From an uncultured Cohaesibacter sp. (GTDB taxonomy: Bacteria; Pseudomonadota; Alphaproteobacteria; Rhizobiales; Cohaesibacteraceae): DNA of 64,000 bases. The stretch's first letter is position 1. Each line of letters starts with the position of its first letter. The DNA lies in assembly GCF_963677725.1 (NCBI RefSeq), contig NZ_OY782507.1:3780501-3844500 (forward strand), written 5' to 3'. Under the pieces are notes generated by a model that saw only the letters and a list, made by a program, of their open reading frames with translations, did no database searches and had not been told where the DNA came from. Below are positions 1-8,815 of this stretch, piece after piece. Position numbers and translations under genes: made by a program.

Positions 1-820
1 CATAGGCCTCCAGACAGCCGCGCTGGCCGCAGCGGCACAAAGCGCCTTCCAGTTGGACCTTGGTGTGGCCGAATTCTGCGCCAAAGCCTTGGGTGCCGCG
101 ATAGATCGAGCTGTCAATGACGATGCCCAGACCCACGCCCTGCTCGATGGTGACAACGAGGAAATCCGGCGCGTCGCGGCCAAATCCAAACCACAATTCT
201 GCCATTGCCACAGCGTTGGCATCATTTTCGATGAAGGCTGGCATGGGCAGGACTTCTTGCAACACCTCTTGCAGATTGCACTGCTCTTCCTCAATGATCG
301 GACTCCAGTCGGCAAAGCCGTTTTCCGCCTGCACAGTGCCGGGAATGCCGACGCCGATGCAGGACAAGTCCTTGATGTCCATGTTGGCTGATTGGGTCAC
401 AAGATCCACCATGGCGACAATCAGGTTCTGGAATTCCTTGTTGCTAAGCCGTGGGCGTGGCATGGGCAATTGGGCATTGCCCAGCTGGTTGCCTTCCAGA
501 TCGAGAATCACCGCTGTGGCATATTTGTTGGTCAGCTTCATTCCGGCAACAAAATGGGCTTTGCCGCGCAATTTGAGGTCAACCCGTGGCCGCCCCCTGC
601 GCGACTGGCCCGGTTCGACGGTGCGCTGGACTTCTTCAATCAGTCCCAGGCCCAACAATTCAGCCGTAATCGCCGTGACAGTGGCCGGACTCATGCCGGT
701 TTCATTGGCAATATCAATACGGGCGACCTGATGGTTGTTGCGAATGTGAGAGAAGACCAGATGTCGCCCCTGATTGCGCTGTTCTGGAATATGGGACGGT
801 TTTTTGCTGGGTTTGCTCAT
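1..820 (-). CDS. ROK family transcriptional regulator (XylR/NagC type), C-terminus cut by window edge
   Basis: The leftward frame starts with MSKPSKKPSHIPEQRNQGRH and continues past base 1, so the C-terminus is missing. About residues 20-60 form a winged helix-turn-helix (IDIANETGMSPATVTAI). A ROK sugar-kinase-like domain follows, and the zinc motif CRCGQRGCLE lies at the window edge. The ATG at 818-820 is chosen because the nearby upstream ATGs (834, 857) run into stop codons. The gene is divergent from xylF with about 200 bp between, so it is probably the xylose-responsive repressor of xylFHG. That role is inferred from position. The only long frames on the plus strand here are antisense shadows. 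Confidence 0.85.
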   Translation of the reverse strand, partial: MSKPSKKPSHIPEQRNQGRHLVFSHIRNNHQVARIDIANETGMSPATVTAITAELLGLGLIEEVQRTVEPGQSRRGRPRVDLKLRGKAHFVAGMKLTNKYATAVILDLEGNQLGNAQLPMPRPRLSNKEFQNLIVAMVDLVTQSANMDIKDLSCIGVGIPGTVQAENGFADWSPIIEEEQCNLQEVLQEVLPMPAFIENDANAVAMAELWFGFGRDAPDFLVVTIEQGVGLGIVIDSSIYRGTQGFGAEFGHTKVQLEGALCRCGQRGCLEAY

Positions 821-937
821 CTGGCGGGCTTCATTTGTGGATCTTTTTGCAAATCATGATGTGTTTCAAATGACATACTAACGCTCCTTTGTTCGAAAAT
901 CTTGCAGAAATTCTGTGACCAAAGAAAAGAGTTGAAT

Positions 938-957
938 TTTTAATTTGAGCATTAAAA
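938..957. promoter_or_regulatory. Inverted repeat in the ROK/xylF divergent spacer, candidate operator
   Basis: TTTTAAT (938-944), a 6-nt spacer, then ATTAAAA (951-957): 7-bp perfect arms in an AT-rich stretch, followed by AATAAATAATGG. ROK repressors such as NagC and Mlc bind AT-rich symmetric sites, so this is a reasonable site for the neighbouring regulator. The match is short and could be chance in AT-rich DNA. Confidence 0.35.
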
Positions 958-1026
958 TAAATAATGGTATTGATAGTCTGAGCAGCCCATGCTGAACTGG
1001 CTGTTATGTTCTTGGGAGGAACAGAT

Positions 1027-2052
1027 ATGAAAAAATCTCTGCTTATGGCGGCTCTTTTGAGCGCGTCTATCTTTACGCCTGCGCTTGCCGCAGATCTTGT
1101 TGTTGGTGTCAGCTGGTCTAATTTCCAGGAAGAACGCTGGAAAACTGACGAAGCCGCAATTGTTAAAGCGCTCGATGCTGCTGGCGCTAAATATGTTTCC
1201 GCCGATGCTCAGTCTTCTTCGTCCAAACAGCTTAGCGATATTGAAGCGCTGATGGCTCAGGGCGTGAATGCACTGATCGTTCTGGCTCAGGATACCGAAG
1301 CAATCATTCCTGCCGTTCAGAATGCTGCCGACGAAGGTATTCCTGTGATCGCCTATGACCGTCTCATCGAAGATGATCGTGCGTTTTATCTGACCTTTGA
1401 CAATGTTGAAGTTGGTCGCATGCAGGCTCGTGCCGTCTATAAGGTACAGCCAAAAGGCAACTATGTGATGATCAAAGGCTCGCCTACCGATCCAAACGCA
1501 GACTTCCTGCGTGGTGGTCAGCAGGAAGTCCTGCAGCCAGCGATCGACAAAGGTGATATCAAAATTGTTGGCGAAGCCTATACGGATGGCTGGCTGCCTG
1601 CCAACGCTCAGCGCAACATGGAACAGATCCTGACAGCCAACGACAACAAAGTTGACGCTGTTGTGGCTTCCAACGACGGCACCGCTGGTGGTGTTGTTGC
1701 CGCTCTGACCGCTCAGGGCATGGAAGGTATTCCGGTATCTGGTCAGGATGGCGATCATGCCGCGTTGAACCGCGTTGCCAAGGGTACTCAGACCGTGTCT
1801 GTCTGGAAAGACGCTCGTGACCTCGGCAAAGCTGCAGCTGAAATCGCTGTTACTTTGGCTGGCGGTACCGAAATGGCGGATGTCGAAGGCGCAGGCCCAT
1901 GGACTTCCCCATCAGGCACCAAAATGACTGCTCGTTTCCTGGCTCCGATCCCCATCACCAAAGACAACCTGACTGTTGTCACCGACGGTGGCTGGATCTC
2001 CGTAGAAGCTCTTTGCCAGGGCGTTACAAACGGTCCGGCTCCTTGTAACTAA
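1027..2052 (+). CDS. xylF: D-xylose ABC transporter substrate-binding protein
   Basis: This 341-residue periplasmic protein opens with a signal peptide ([21 protein letters not shown], then AD). The mature part is a type I periplasmic-binding fold (PBP1) with XylF-like stretches [25 protein letters not shown] and ASNDGTAGG. It captures D-xylose for XylHG. The start at 1027 is preferred over 1006 because GGGAGGA lies 7-8 bases upstream and the signal peptide begins there. It is the first gene of xylFHG and is followed by a strong hairpin before xylH. Xylose is the family assignment; a related pentose cannot be excluded from sequence alone. Confidence 0.9.
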   Translation: MKKSLLMAALLSASIFTPALAADLVVGVSWSNFQEERWKTDEAAIVKALDAAGAKYVSADAQSSSSKQLSDIEALMAQGVNALIVLAQDTEAIIPAVQNAADEGIPVIAYDRLIEDDRAFYLTFDNVEVGRMQARAVYKVQPKGNYVMIKGSPTDPNADFLRGGQQEVLQPAIDKGDIKIVGEAYTDGWLPANAQRNMEQILTANDNKVDAVVASNDGTAGGVVAALTAQGMEGIPVSGQDGDHAALNRVAKGTQTVSVWKDARDLGKAAAEIAVTLAGGTEMADVEGAGPWTSPSGTKMTARFLAPIPITKDNLTVVTDGGWISVEALCQGVTNGPAPCN

Positions 2053-2116
2053 GCGACTAGCGGTCACCCCAAAACTCAGGTGGCCGTTCAATGCTTTGCT
2101 TCCAATATCCGCAATG

Positions 2117-2142
2117 ACCCGGTGGCCTTGTGGCCACCGGGT
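2117..2142 (+). other. Perfect 11-bp intercistronic hairpin between xylF and xylH
   Basis: ACCCGGTGGCC (2117-2127), loop TTGT, GGCCACCGGGT (2132-2142). No T-run follows, so it is more likely an mRNA 3'-end stabiliser or attenuator than a full terminator. It lies 65 bases after the xylF stop and could keep binding protein in excess over permease. Confidence 0.6.
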
Positions 2143-2243
2143 TGGAAGCGGGACCATGATAAGCGATAACAATCAAGCATTGACCATCAGCTTCCGCCTT
2201 GCGCGGCGGAGGTAATGATAACTTGCATGCTGGAGAGCAGCAC

Positions 2244-3545
2244 ATGGGCGAAAGCGTGACTTCCAATCGCGGCCTGCCAAAACAAGCGCGGAAAACAATC
2301 CTCGATACAATGGAAATTGACACCCGACTGCTCGGCATGATCGGTGCGTTTGTCATCATTTGTATCGTGTTTGATTTCTGGACTGGCGGTCGTTTTCTAA
2401 CTCCTCGCAACATTTTTAATCTGACGATCCAGACGGTATCTGTCGCCATCATGGCGACCGGTATGGTGTTTGTGATCGTAACGCGTCATATCGATCTGTC
2501 GGTCGGTGCATTGCTTGCGACCTGTTCGGCGGTGATGGCCATGGTGCAGACTGCGATTCTGCCTCACTGGTTTGGGCTGGAACTGGGCTCCCTTGCGATT
2601 GCACCGATCGCCATACTTGTCGGTCTCGTGGTGGGAGCTCTGGTTGGCTCGTTCCATGGCTGGCTGATTGGCTATCTGACCATTCCTGCCTTTATCGTGA
2701 CGCTCGGCGGTCTTTTTGTCTGGCGCAACGTTGCCTGGCACCTGACCGATGGGCAGACCATCGGGCCGCTTGATCCGACTTTTGTGTCTCTGGGCGGTAT
2801 CGAAGGCACACTGGGTGAAACGGGCAGCTGGGTGCTTGGATTGCTGGTGGCAGCGTTCGTTGTCTATCTCTTGATCGGGGCGCGACGGAACAAGATCTCG
2901 CATGATTTCCCGGTCAAGCCGGTCTGGGCTGAATTGATCATTGGAGCTATCGTTGTAGGTGCGATCCTCGGTTTGGTCTGGATGCTCAATTCCTATGACG
3001 TGCCGATTGGTCGTTTGAAACGCCTGTTCGCGGCACGGGGCGAAGCGATGCCTGAGGGCTACACCGAAGGCTATGGTGTGCCTTACTCTGTGCTGGTGCT
3101 GATCCTGGTGGCAACCGTCATGACGGTGATTGCACAGCGGACCCGGCTGGGACGTTACATCTTCGCCACTGGAGGCAACCCGGAAGCAGCAGCCCTGTCG
3201 GGCATCAATACCCGTCTGCTAACGGTCAAGATCTTCGCCATGGTTGGCGTGCTCTGCGCCATTTCTGCGGTGGTTGCTTCTGCTCGCCTCAACTTCCATT
3301 CCAACGATATCGGGACGCTCGATGAATTGCGGGTCATTGCTGCCGCAGTCATTGGCGGCACGGCTTTGGCCGGTGGCGTCGGCACCATCTATGGCGCCAT
3401 TCTGGGGGCCCTGATCATGCAGTCTTTGCAATCGGGCATGGCAATGGTTGGCGTTGAGGCGCCTTATCAGAATATTGTCGTCGGTATCGTGCTGGTTCTG
3501 GCTGTCTATGTCGACATTGTCTATCGCAAAAGAACGGGAGACTGA
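2244..3545 (+). CDS. xylH: D-xylose ABC transporter permease
   Basis: A 433-residue, highly hydrophobic inner-membrane permease of the CUT2 (RbsC/XylH) family. The N-terminal half carries ITRHIDLSVGALLA-like helices, a hydrophilic stretch lies near residues 220-280, and the C-terminal half has the typical GGNPEAAALSGIN and AAVIGGTALAGGVG motifs. ATG 2244 with GGAGAG upstream is preferred over the TTG at 2199. It forms the membrane channel for xylose with XylG. The next gene starts 3 bases after its stop, so the two are co-transcribed and probably coupled. Confidence 0.9.
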   Translation: MGESVTSNRGLPKQARKTILDTMEIDTRLLGMIGAFVIICIVFDFWTGGRFLTPRNIFNLTIQTVSVAIMATGMVFVIVTRHIDLSVGALLATCSAVMAMVQTAILPHWFGLELGSLAIAPIAILVGLVVGALVGSFHGWLIGYLTIPAFIVTLGGLFVWRNVAWHLTDGQTIGPLDPTFVSLGGIEGTLGETGSWVLGLLVAAFVVYLLIGARRNKISHDFPVKPVWAELIIGAIVVGAILGLVWMLNSYDVPIGRLKRLFAARGEAMPEGYTEGYGVPYSVLVLILVATVMTVIAQRTRLGRYIFATGGNPEAAALSGINTRLLTVKIFAMVGVLCAISAVVASARLNFHSNDIGTLDELRVIAAAVIGGTALAGGVGTIYGAILGALIMQSLQSGMAMVGVEAPYQNIVVGIVLVLAVYVDIVYRKRTGD

Positions 3546-3548
3546 TCG

Positions 3549-4328
3549 ATGCCAAATTCTGCACAAGCTGATCGCGGCACGCCGCTCGTTGAAATGCGCA
3601 ATATGAATCTGTCTTTCGGCGGCATCAATGCTGTCGATGACGTGACGGTCGATCTGTATCCCGGCGAAGTGGTCGGGGTGCTGGGGCACAATGGGGCGGG
3701 TAAGTCTTGCCTGATGAAAATGCTCTCCGGTGCCTACAAAAAGAATAGCGGCGACATTTTCGTAAATGGCGAATTGGTCGAGATCAACAATCCGCGTGAT
3801 GCGCGCAACTATAACATCGAGACCATCTATCAGACGCTGGCGCTGGCGGATAATCTCGATTCGGCTTCAAACATGTTCCTTGGCCGTGAGCTGGTGAACA
3901 GCATGGGGCTGGTTGATGATGCGCAAATGGAAGCGGAAACCCGGAAAATCATGGGGCGCCTCAATCCCAACTTCCAGCGGTTTTCCTCACCTGTGTCCGC
4001 CTTGTCGGGTGGACAGCGTCAAAGTGTCGCGATCAGTCGCGCCGTTTATTTCAATGCCAAAATTCTGATTATGGATGAGCCGACCGCCGCACTCGGTGTC
4101 GAGGAAACCAAGATGGTGGCCGACCTTATTCAGGAATTGAAGTCTCAGGGCTTGGGAATTTTCCTTATTGATCATGATATTCACGCGGTCAAAGCGCTGT
4201 GTGATCGTGCCTCAGTCATGAAGAATGGCAAGCTTGTCGGCACTGTTAAGGTCGATGAGGTGACTGAAGATGACATTCTTGGAATGATTATTCTGGGGAA
4301 ACATCCGCATACGGGTGAAACCATATAA
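3549..4328 (+). CDS. xylG: Xylose ABC transporter ATPase, single-domain form
   Basis: A 259-residue ABC ATPase with Walker A GHNGAGKS, signature LSGGQRQ, Walker B ILIMDEPTAAL and the switch His in LIDHD. It powers XylFH. Enterobacterial XylG is about 510 residues with two fused ATPase domains; this one has a single domain, so it presumably works as a homodimer. That is known in alphaproteobacterial sugar importers, and FrcA in this window is built the same way. It is the last gene of the operon, with a rho-independent terminator 24 bases downstream. Confidence 0.88.
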   Translation: MPNSAQADRGTPLVEMRNMNLSFGGINAVDDVTVDLYPGEVVGVLGHNGAGKSCLMKMLSGAYKKNSGDIFVNGELVEINNPRDARNYNIETIYQTLALADNLDSASNMFLGRELVNSMGLVDDAQMEAETRKIMGRLNPNFQRFSSPVSALSGGQRQSVAISRAVYFNAKILIMDEPTAALGVEETKMVADLIQELKSQGLGIFLIDHDIHAVKALCDRASVMKNGKLVGTVKVDEVTEDDILGMIILGKHPHTGETI

Positions 4329-4351
4329 GTCCAAGATAATAAGTACAATCT

Positions 4352-4395
4352 GGGACCCGGTGTGCTATGCTGAGTAGTCACATCGGGTCCCTTTT
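4352..4395 (+). terminator. Rho-independent terminator after xylG
   Basis: GGGACCCGGTGTG pairs with CACATCGGGTCCC (one G-T wobble) around a 14-nt loop and is followed by TTTT. It separates xylFHG from the di-heme operon. Confidence 0.8.
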
Positions 4396-4559
4396 CAATG
4401 GTACTAGACCCATCTCAAAGTCGAGCTTCCGTTTGTGGCAGCTTACGTTAACATACATCTTGGTTCGCCAGTTTACGTCAAAGATAAAAATAACCGACGC
4501 TGGCTTTGTCAAAACCCTGAGGAGGGGGCATGACCAAGGTGTATATCGGGAGGAATTTT

Positions 4560-6017
4560 ATGCGAGCAGGTTGGCAACAACCCTTGCATTGCGCTGTCGT
4601 GTGCTTTGCATCTTATGCCCTTGCCGGGATGGCTGCGGTCGGTTCTGCCGCGGCGGGGACTGATGCGTCCCCGGTGATCGGCGATGAGCGCGCAGTGCGT
4701 CAGCATCTTGATCTTTCTGACCTTGCAACCATGTCCGTTGAGGCGATCAAGGCCCATGGTCGGATGCTGTTCGACGCCAAATTCACCACACTCGACGGGG
4801 CAGGACGACCTGCAGCGACACAGGCGGAAGTGCCGGTCAAGCGTCGGCCCGGTCGGATGCCAGCGCATTTTCGAACGTCAGGGCCGGATTCCAATGGCTG
4901 CAATGGCTGTCACAATCAGCCCGCGTCCGGTGGGTCAGGTGAATTTGTCGCCAATGCCTTCACCTCCGAAGGGGTGTCGGACGCCGAATTCGATACGCTT
5001 GAAGCACAATTTTCCAATGAGCGTGGCACCCCCCATTTGCATGGCTCGGGCCTTGTGGAGCTGCTGGCCCGCGAAATGACCGCCGATCTGTATGCCCTGC
5101 GCCGCGATGCCGTTGACAAGGCGCGGACTAGTGGTCAGGAAGTCACGGTACATCTGGTCACCAAAGGGGTCGATTTTGGTTCGCTGATCGTTGAGCCGGA
5201 CGGGTTCATCATGATCGACCAGATCAAGGGTATCGATCATGATCTGATCGTGCGGCCCTTCAGCCAGAAAGGGGTCTTCACCTCCCTGCGCCAGTTCAGC
5301 ATCAATGCGATGAACACCCATCATGGCATGCAGAGCGATGAGCGCTGGGGGATGCAATGGACCCATTCCGATGATTTTGATGAAGATGGTCACAAGCAGG
5401 AATTGCTGTCCGGTGACCTGACCGCTGTGGTGCTGTTTCAGGCGGCTTTGCCAACGCCTGTCCAGACGATGCCCAAGCATCCTGTCTTGCAGGATGCGGT
5501 GAAAGAGGGATCCGATCTGTTTGATCAGGCGCTTTGCTCGCAATGCCATGTGAAGGCCTTGCCGCTCAAGTCGCTGACATTCGTGGAACCCGGTCCCTAT
5601 AACGCAGCGGGCAATCTCAGGGCGTCTGATCGCTCTGATTCCGTCTTCTCGTTCCAATTGTCCTCGGCAGGATTGGAGCAAAATGAGAAGGGTGAGTGGA
5701 TGGTGCCGGTCTTCTCAGACTTCAAGCGCCATGTAATCGCCGATGCCGAGAAAAGTCATTTTGGCAATGAACGCCTTTCACAGCGTTTCATTCCGAATGA
5801 CCAATTCCTCACACCCCGTCTTTGGGGTGTGGGCAGCACGGCCCCCTATGGTCATCGTGGTGACGTCTCTACGCTTCGCGAAGTGATTTTGCATCACGGT
5901 GGAGAAGCAAAGGAGGCACGGCTGGCATTCGAAGCGTTGTCAGATCTCGAACAACGTAAAATAATACAATATCTACAATCCCTTACCCTTACTCTAGCCA
6001 CGGAGATACAGCAATGA
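4560..6017 (+). CDS. Secreted di-heme c-type oxidoreductase (DUF1111 / di-heme peroxidase-like)
   Basis: A 485-residue exported protein. The Sec signal (MRAGWQQPLHCAVVCFASYA, cut near GSAAA) is followed by two haem c motifs, CNGCH at about 114-118 and CSQCH at about 326-330. The C-terminal LWGVGSTAPYGHRGD stretch is typical of MauG/CcpA-like and DUF1111 di-heme proteins. The family is periplasmic and mostly uncharacterised; electron transfer or peroxidase-type chemistry is likely. Two starts have good ribosome sites (4530 and 4560); 4560 (GGGAGGA, 5-base gap) gives the better signal peptide. Its stop overlaps the next start (ATGA), so it is coupled to the FG-GAP protein. Confidence 0.75.
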   Translation: MRAGWQQPLHCAVVCFASYALAGMAAVGSAAAGTDASPVIGDERAVRQHLDLSDLATMSVEAIKAHGRMLFDAKFTTLDGAGRPAATQAEVPVKRRPGRMPAHFRTSGPDSNGCNGCHNQPASGGSGEFVANAFTSEGVSDAEFDTLEAQFSNERGTPHLHGSGLVELLAREMTADLYALRRDAVDKARTSGQEVTVHLVTKGVDFGSLIVEPDGFIMIDQIKGIDHDLIVRPFSQKGVFTSLRQFSINAMNTHHGMQSDERWGMQWTHSDDFDEDGHKQELLSGDLTAVVLFQAALPTPVQTMPKHPVLQDAVKEGSDLFDQALCSQCHVKALPLKSLTFVEPGPYNAAGNLRASDRSDSVFSFQLSSAGLEQNEKGEWMVPVFSDFKRHVIADAEKSHFGNERLSQRFIPNDQFLTPRLWGVGSTAPYGHRGDVSTLREVILHHGGEAKEARLAFEALSDLEQRKIIQYLQSLTLTLATEIQQ

Positions 6018-7663
6018 GAGCGATTATCTATGCTATATCTGCCGGTGTCATCGGCGTGTTTGCGTCCCATGCACTGGCAGTAGAAGCGCCTCATATGGTT
6101 GAAGTGACGGAGACATCCGGAGTTGAGCACAGCTACAATGGCGGCTGGGAATATTTTGTTGGCGGTGGCGTTGCGGCCTTTGATTGCAATGGCGACCGTT
6201 ATCCGGAGCTCTATCTGGCAGGAGGGGCTGATCCAGCAGCCCTTTATGTCAATCGCAGCACACTGGGCGGAGCTCTGTCTTTCGAAAAAAAGTCGGATAG
6301 CCCCCTGGCCATAGAAGCGGTCAGCGGGGCCTATCCCCTTGATATCGATAGCGACGGCATTCAGGACCTTTTGGTCCTGCGTGTCGGCGAAAACAAGCTG
6401 TTTCGCGGTCTTGGTAATTGCCAGTTTGAAGACGCCAACAAACGCTGGTCGTTTGATGGTGGGCAGGCGTGGTCGACGGCTTTTGCGGCCATGTGGGAAG
6501 ACGGACAAAGCTTGCCGACGCTGGCGATTGGCAATTATGTGGATCGCGACCAACCGGGTGCCCCTTTTGGCACCTGTCACGATACTGATTTTTTCCGCCC
6601 CGATGGGGCTGATGGATCGGGCGGCTATCGCCATGAGAGCCTGAAACCGGGTTATTGTGCCTTGTCGATGATGTTCACGGACTGGGACCGGTCTGGTCAT
6701 CCGGATCTGCGGGTTGCCAATGATCGGCAATATTATCGCGGTGGTCATGAGCAATTGTGGAAGATCCGCGCGGGAGAAGAGCCTGAGGAATATCGCTCTG
6801 GCGATGGCTGGCGACGGTTGCGGGTTTGGGGCATGGGTATTGCCTCTACGGACCTGACGGGCGACGGGCGGCCGGATTATTACATCACCTCTATGGCCGA
6901 CAACAAGCTTCAGATCCTGACCTCGCGTCGCGGCGAGCCGGACTTTGAGGATGGTGCTTTTCAACGGGGTATTACGGCTCACCGTCCCTTTGTCGGGGAC
7001 AATGTCAATCCGTCCACGTCATGGCATGCGCAATTTGATGACATCAACAATGACAGCTTCATTGATCTGTTCGTCACCAAAGGCAATGTCGAGGCGATGA
7101 CGGATTTCGCCATGGAAGATCCAAACAGCCTGTTGCTTGGCATGCCTGATGGCACCTTCGAGGAAGCTGCCGACAAGGCCAACATGTTGAGCTTTGCACG
7201 CGGTCGCGGGGGTTCGCTGGTTGATCTCAATCTTGATGGCCTGCTCGATAGTGTGGTGGTCAACCGCAAGGTCAATGCCCAGATCTGGCGCAATATGGGC
7301 CAGGTTGAAATCAAGGATGAGGTGAAGAAGGACGAAAAGGCCGCTCCGATGGGCAATTGGGTTGCGTTGCAGTTGCAGCAAACTGGTCCCAATCGTGAGG
7401 CTATAGGGTCATTTTTGGAGGTGCGGATTGCTGACCGGACCCAAAGCCGGGAAGTCACCATTGGTGGTGGCCATGCTGGCGGCAAGGCTGGGTGGCATCA
7501 TTTCGGCATTGGAGTGGCAGAGCGTGCCATCGCCCGGGTTCAGTGGCCTGATGGGGAATGGAGCCCATGGATCCGTCTGTTTGCCAATCAGCATGCGCGG
7601 ATCACGCGGGGCAAATCCACAGCGGACGTCTGGCTGCCAGCACAGGCGGCTATACAAAAGTGA
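6014..7663 (+). CDS. Secreted FG-GAP/VCBS repeat protein with ASPIC/UnbV C-terminal domain (CRTAC1-like)
   Basis: A 549-residue exported protein with signal MRAIIYAISAGVIGVFASHA. Calcium-binding propeller repeats occur through the chain: FDCNGDRYPELYLAGG, LDIDSDGIQDLLVLR, TDLTGDGRPDYYIT, DDINNDSFIDLFVTKG and LVDLNLDGLLDSVVV. The C-terminal part (about 435-530) is an ASPIC/UnbV domain (GSFLEVRIADRTQSREVTIGGGH). The family forms extracytoplasmic beta-propellers; biochemical roles are poorly known. Its start overlaps the di-heme stop by four bases, which argues that the two proteins act together, perhaps as a complex. The gene converges with the MsrQ-like gene. Confidence 0.8.
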   Translation: MRAIIYAISAGVIGVFASHALAVEAPHMVEVTETSGVEHSYNGGWEYFVGGGVAAFDCNGDRYPELYLAGGADPAALYVNRSTLGGALSFEKKSDSPLAIEAVSGAYPLDIDSDGIQDLLVLRVGENKLFRGLGNCQFEDANKRWSFDGGQAWSTAFAAMWEDGQSLPTLAIGNYVDRDQPGAPFGTCHDTDFFRPDGADGSGGYRHESLKPGYCALSMMFTDWDRSGHPDLRVANDRQYYRGGHEQLWKIRAGEEPEEYRSGDGWRRLRVWGMGIASTDLTGDGRPDYYITSMADNKLQILTSRRGEPDFEDGAFQRGITAHRPFVGDNVNPSTSWHAQFDDINNDSFIDLFVTKGNVEAMTDFAMEDPNSLLLGMPDGTFEEAADKANMLSFARGRGGSLVDLNLDGLLDSVVVNRKVNAQIWRNMGQVEIKDEVKKDEKAAPMGNWVALQLQQTGPNREAIGSFLEVRIADRTQSREVTIGGGHAGGKAGWHHFGIGVAERAIARVQWPDGEWSPWIRLFANQHARITRGKSTADVWLPAQAAIQK

Positions 7664-7685
7664 CGCCGCTTGTGCTCGTGATGGG

Positions 7686-8369
7686 TCAGGCGTGCGCGCT
7701 CTGGCCTGTCCGGGTAACAGGTCCTGAAGAGATATTCTTCCAGATGCGGTAGCCTTCCAGCAATGCCAGCGGCACGAAATGGACCAGAGCCGGGCCGAAG
7801 TGATATTCGAGAAAAACCCAGTGGGCGAAGGTGGCAACAGCCGCGCCATAGACGGTGCGCTGGAGGATTTTCCAGGTGCGAGGGCCCATGCTGCGAATGG
7901 ACAGATCATTGGATGTGATCGCCAGCGGCACAAAAATGACGAAGGCCAGCCAGCCGGTCCAGATTCCCAATTTGGTGATGTCTGCCATCACCGCAGACAG
8001 ACTGCCCAGATCGACAACATAATAAAGGGTGTGAAGCGCAGCATAGCCAAAGGCAGCCACACCGAGATAGCGGCGGCGGCGGGCCAGCCAACGGATCCAG
8101 CCAGCTTTCGGGAATAGCATTTTCAACGGTGTCAGCATCATGCAGATGATCATGAAGCGGGCCGAAAACTCCCCCGTCGGGTGAAGCAGACGGTGCAGAT
8201 CGTTGCCTTGCACCGCCCCGAAGATCATCCCAAAGGATGGAAGTGCCAGGATGAGCCAGAAGAAATAGGGAGAATTGAAAAAGCGTTTGACGGGTGAAGA
8301 CGGAGCCGGATTGGATTGCACTGGGGAGGAGGCTGACATTTTCTGATTTCCGTTCTGGACTGCGGGCAT
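7686..8369 (-). CDS. MsrQ/YedZ-like haem b membrane protein (ferric reductase-like domain)
   Basis: A 227-residue integral membrane protein with about six helices. The features match the MsrQ branch of the ferric reductase-like family: RRRRYLGVAAFGYAALHTLYY (His about 113), FAHWVFLEYH (His about 183) and the WKILQRTVY stretch. MsrQ passes quinol electrons to the periplasmic molybdo-enzyme MsrP; no msrP is in this window, so the partner is elsewhere or is the adjacent c-type di-heme protein (inference). A second Met at residue 11 (8339) is a possible start. The N-terminus is Ser/Pro-rich and cytoplasmic. The gene is convergent with the FG-GAP gene. Confidence 0.7.
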   Translation of the reverse strand: MPAVQNGNQKMSASSPVQSNPAPSSPVKRFFNSPYFFWLILALPSFGMIFGAVQGNDLHRLLHPTGEFSARFMIICMMLTPLKMLFPKAGWIRWLARRRRYLGVAAFGYAALHTLYYVVDLGSLSAVMADITKLGIWTGWLAFVIFVPLAITSNDLSIRSMGPRTWKILQRTVYGAAVATFAHWVFLEYHFGPALVHFVPLALLEGYRIWKNISSGPVTRTGQSAHA

Positions 8370-8815
8370 TAAGGGACAATTGCTGGATTGGACCAGACTT
8401 CACGCATAATTTGGAATGCCCTCATGCTAGTCTCTTGGCCTTGGGATTTTCCAGTGATGTTTGGTATCAAATTGTATTCGATTGTAACCTGTTCATGAGC
8501 GACGCGAAGGCGAGTGGCTCGTCGCTGTTCATTTTTTGACCAAACCGGCTGTGAATCATCGCGCAATCTGCTTTTGATCAATTTCTTCTCGGTTTTAGTT
8601 CCTTAAAAAGTAGGCTACTTTTCGGTTTCACGTTCGCTGTTGATGGAGCCGATGTCCATCCTTCCGGTGGGGGAGACCATGCGAGCGTGATTGATGGCAT
8701 GCCCACATTCCTGCTGCCTGCAAAGAGCGCCGGGTCTGACATGCTTTTTTGGTTATTGGCCGTTTGTCGTTGATCCTGCGCTGAGGCCAAAGCAACAAAA
8801 AAAGAAAGCCCGTTC
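8370..8815. other. 446-bp spacer between the MsrQ-like gene and aas; holds one palindrome
   Basis: I see no gene here; the short frames crossing it are antisense tails. The spacer must hold divergent promoters for the MsrQ-like and aas genes. The one clear element is AAAAGTAG-G-CTACTTTT at 8606-8622, an 8-bp perfect inverted repeat around one base, about 195 bp upstream of aas. It could be an operator; the binding factor is unknown. Confidence 0.45.

Noticed and set aside
53-859. Open plus-strand frames of 112-204 codons
   Set aside because: They are antisense to a clear ROK regulator on the minus strand and resemble no protein family.
952-1758. 268-codon minus-strand frame
   Set aside because: Antisense to xylF, with no ribosome site and no recognisable motif.
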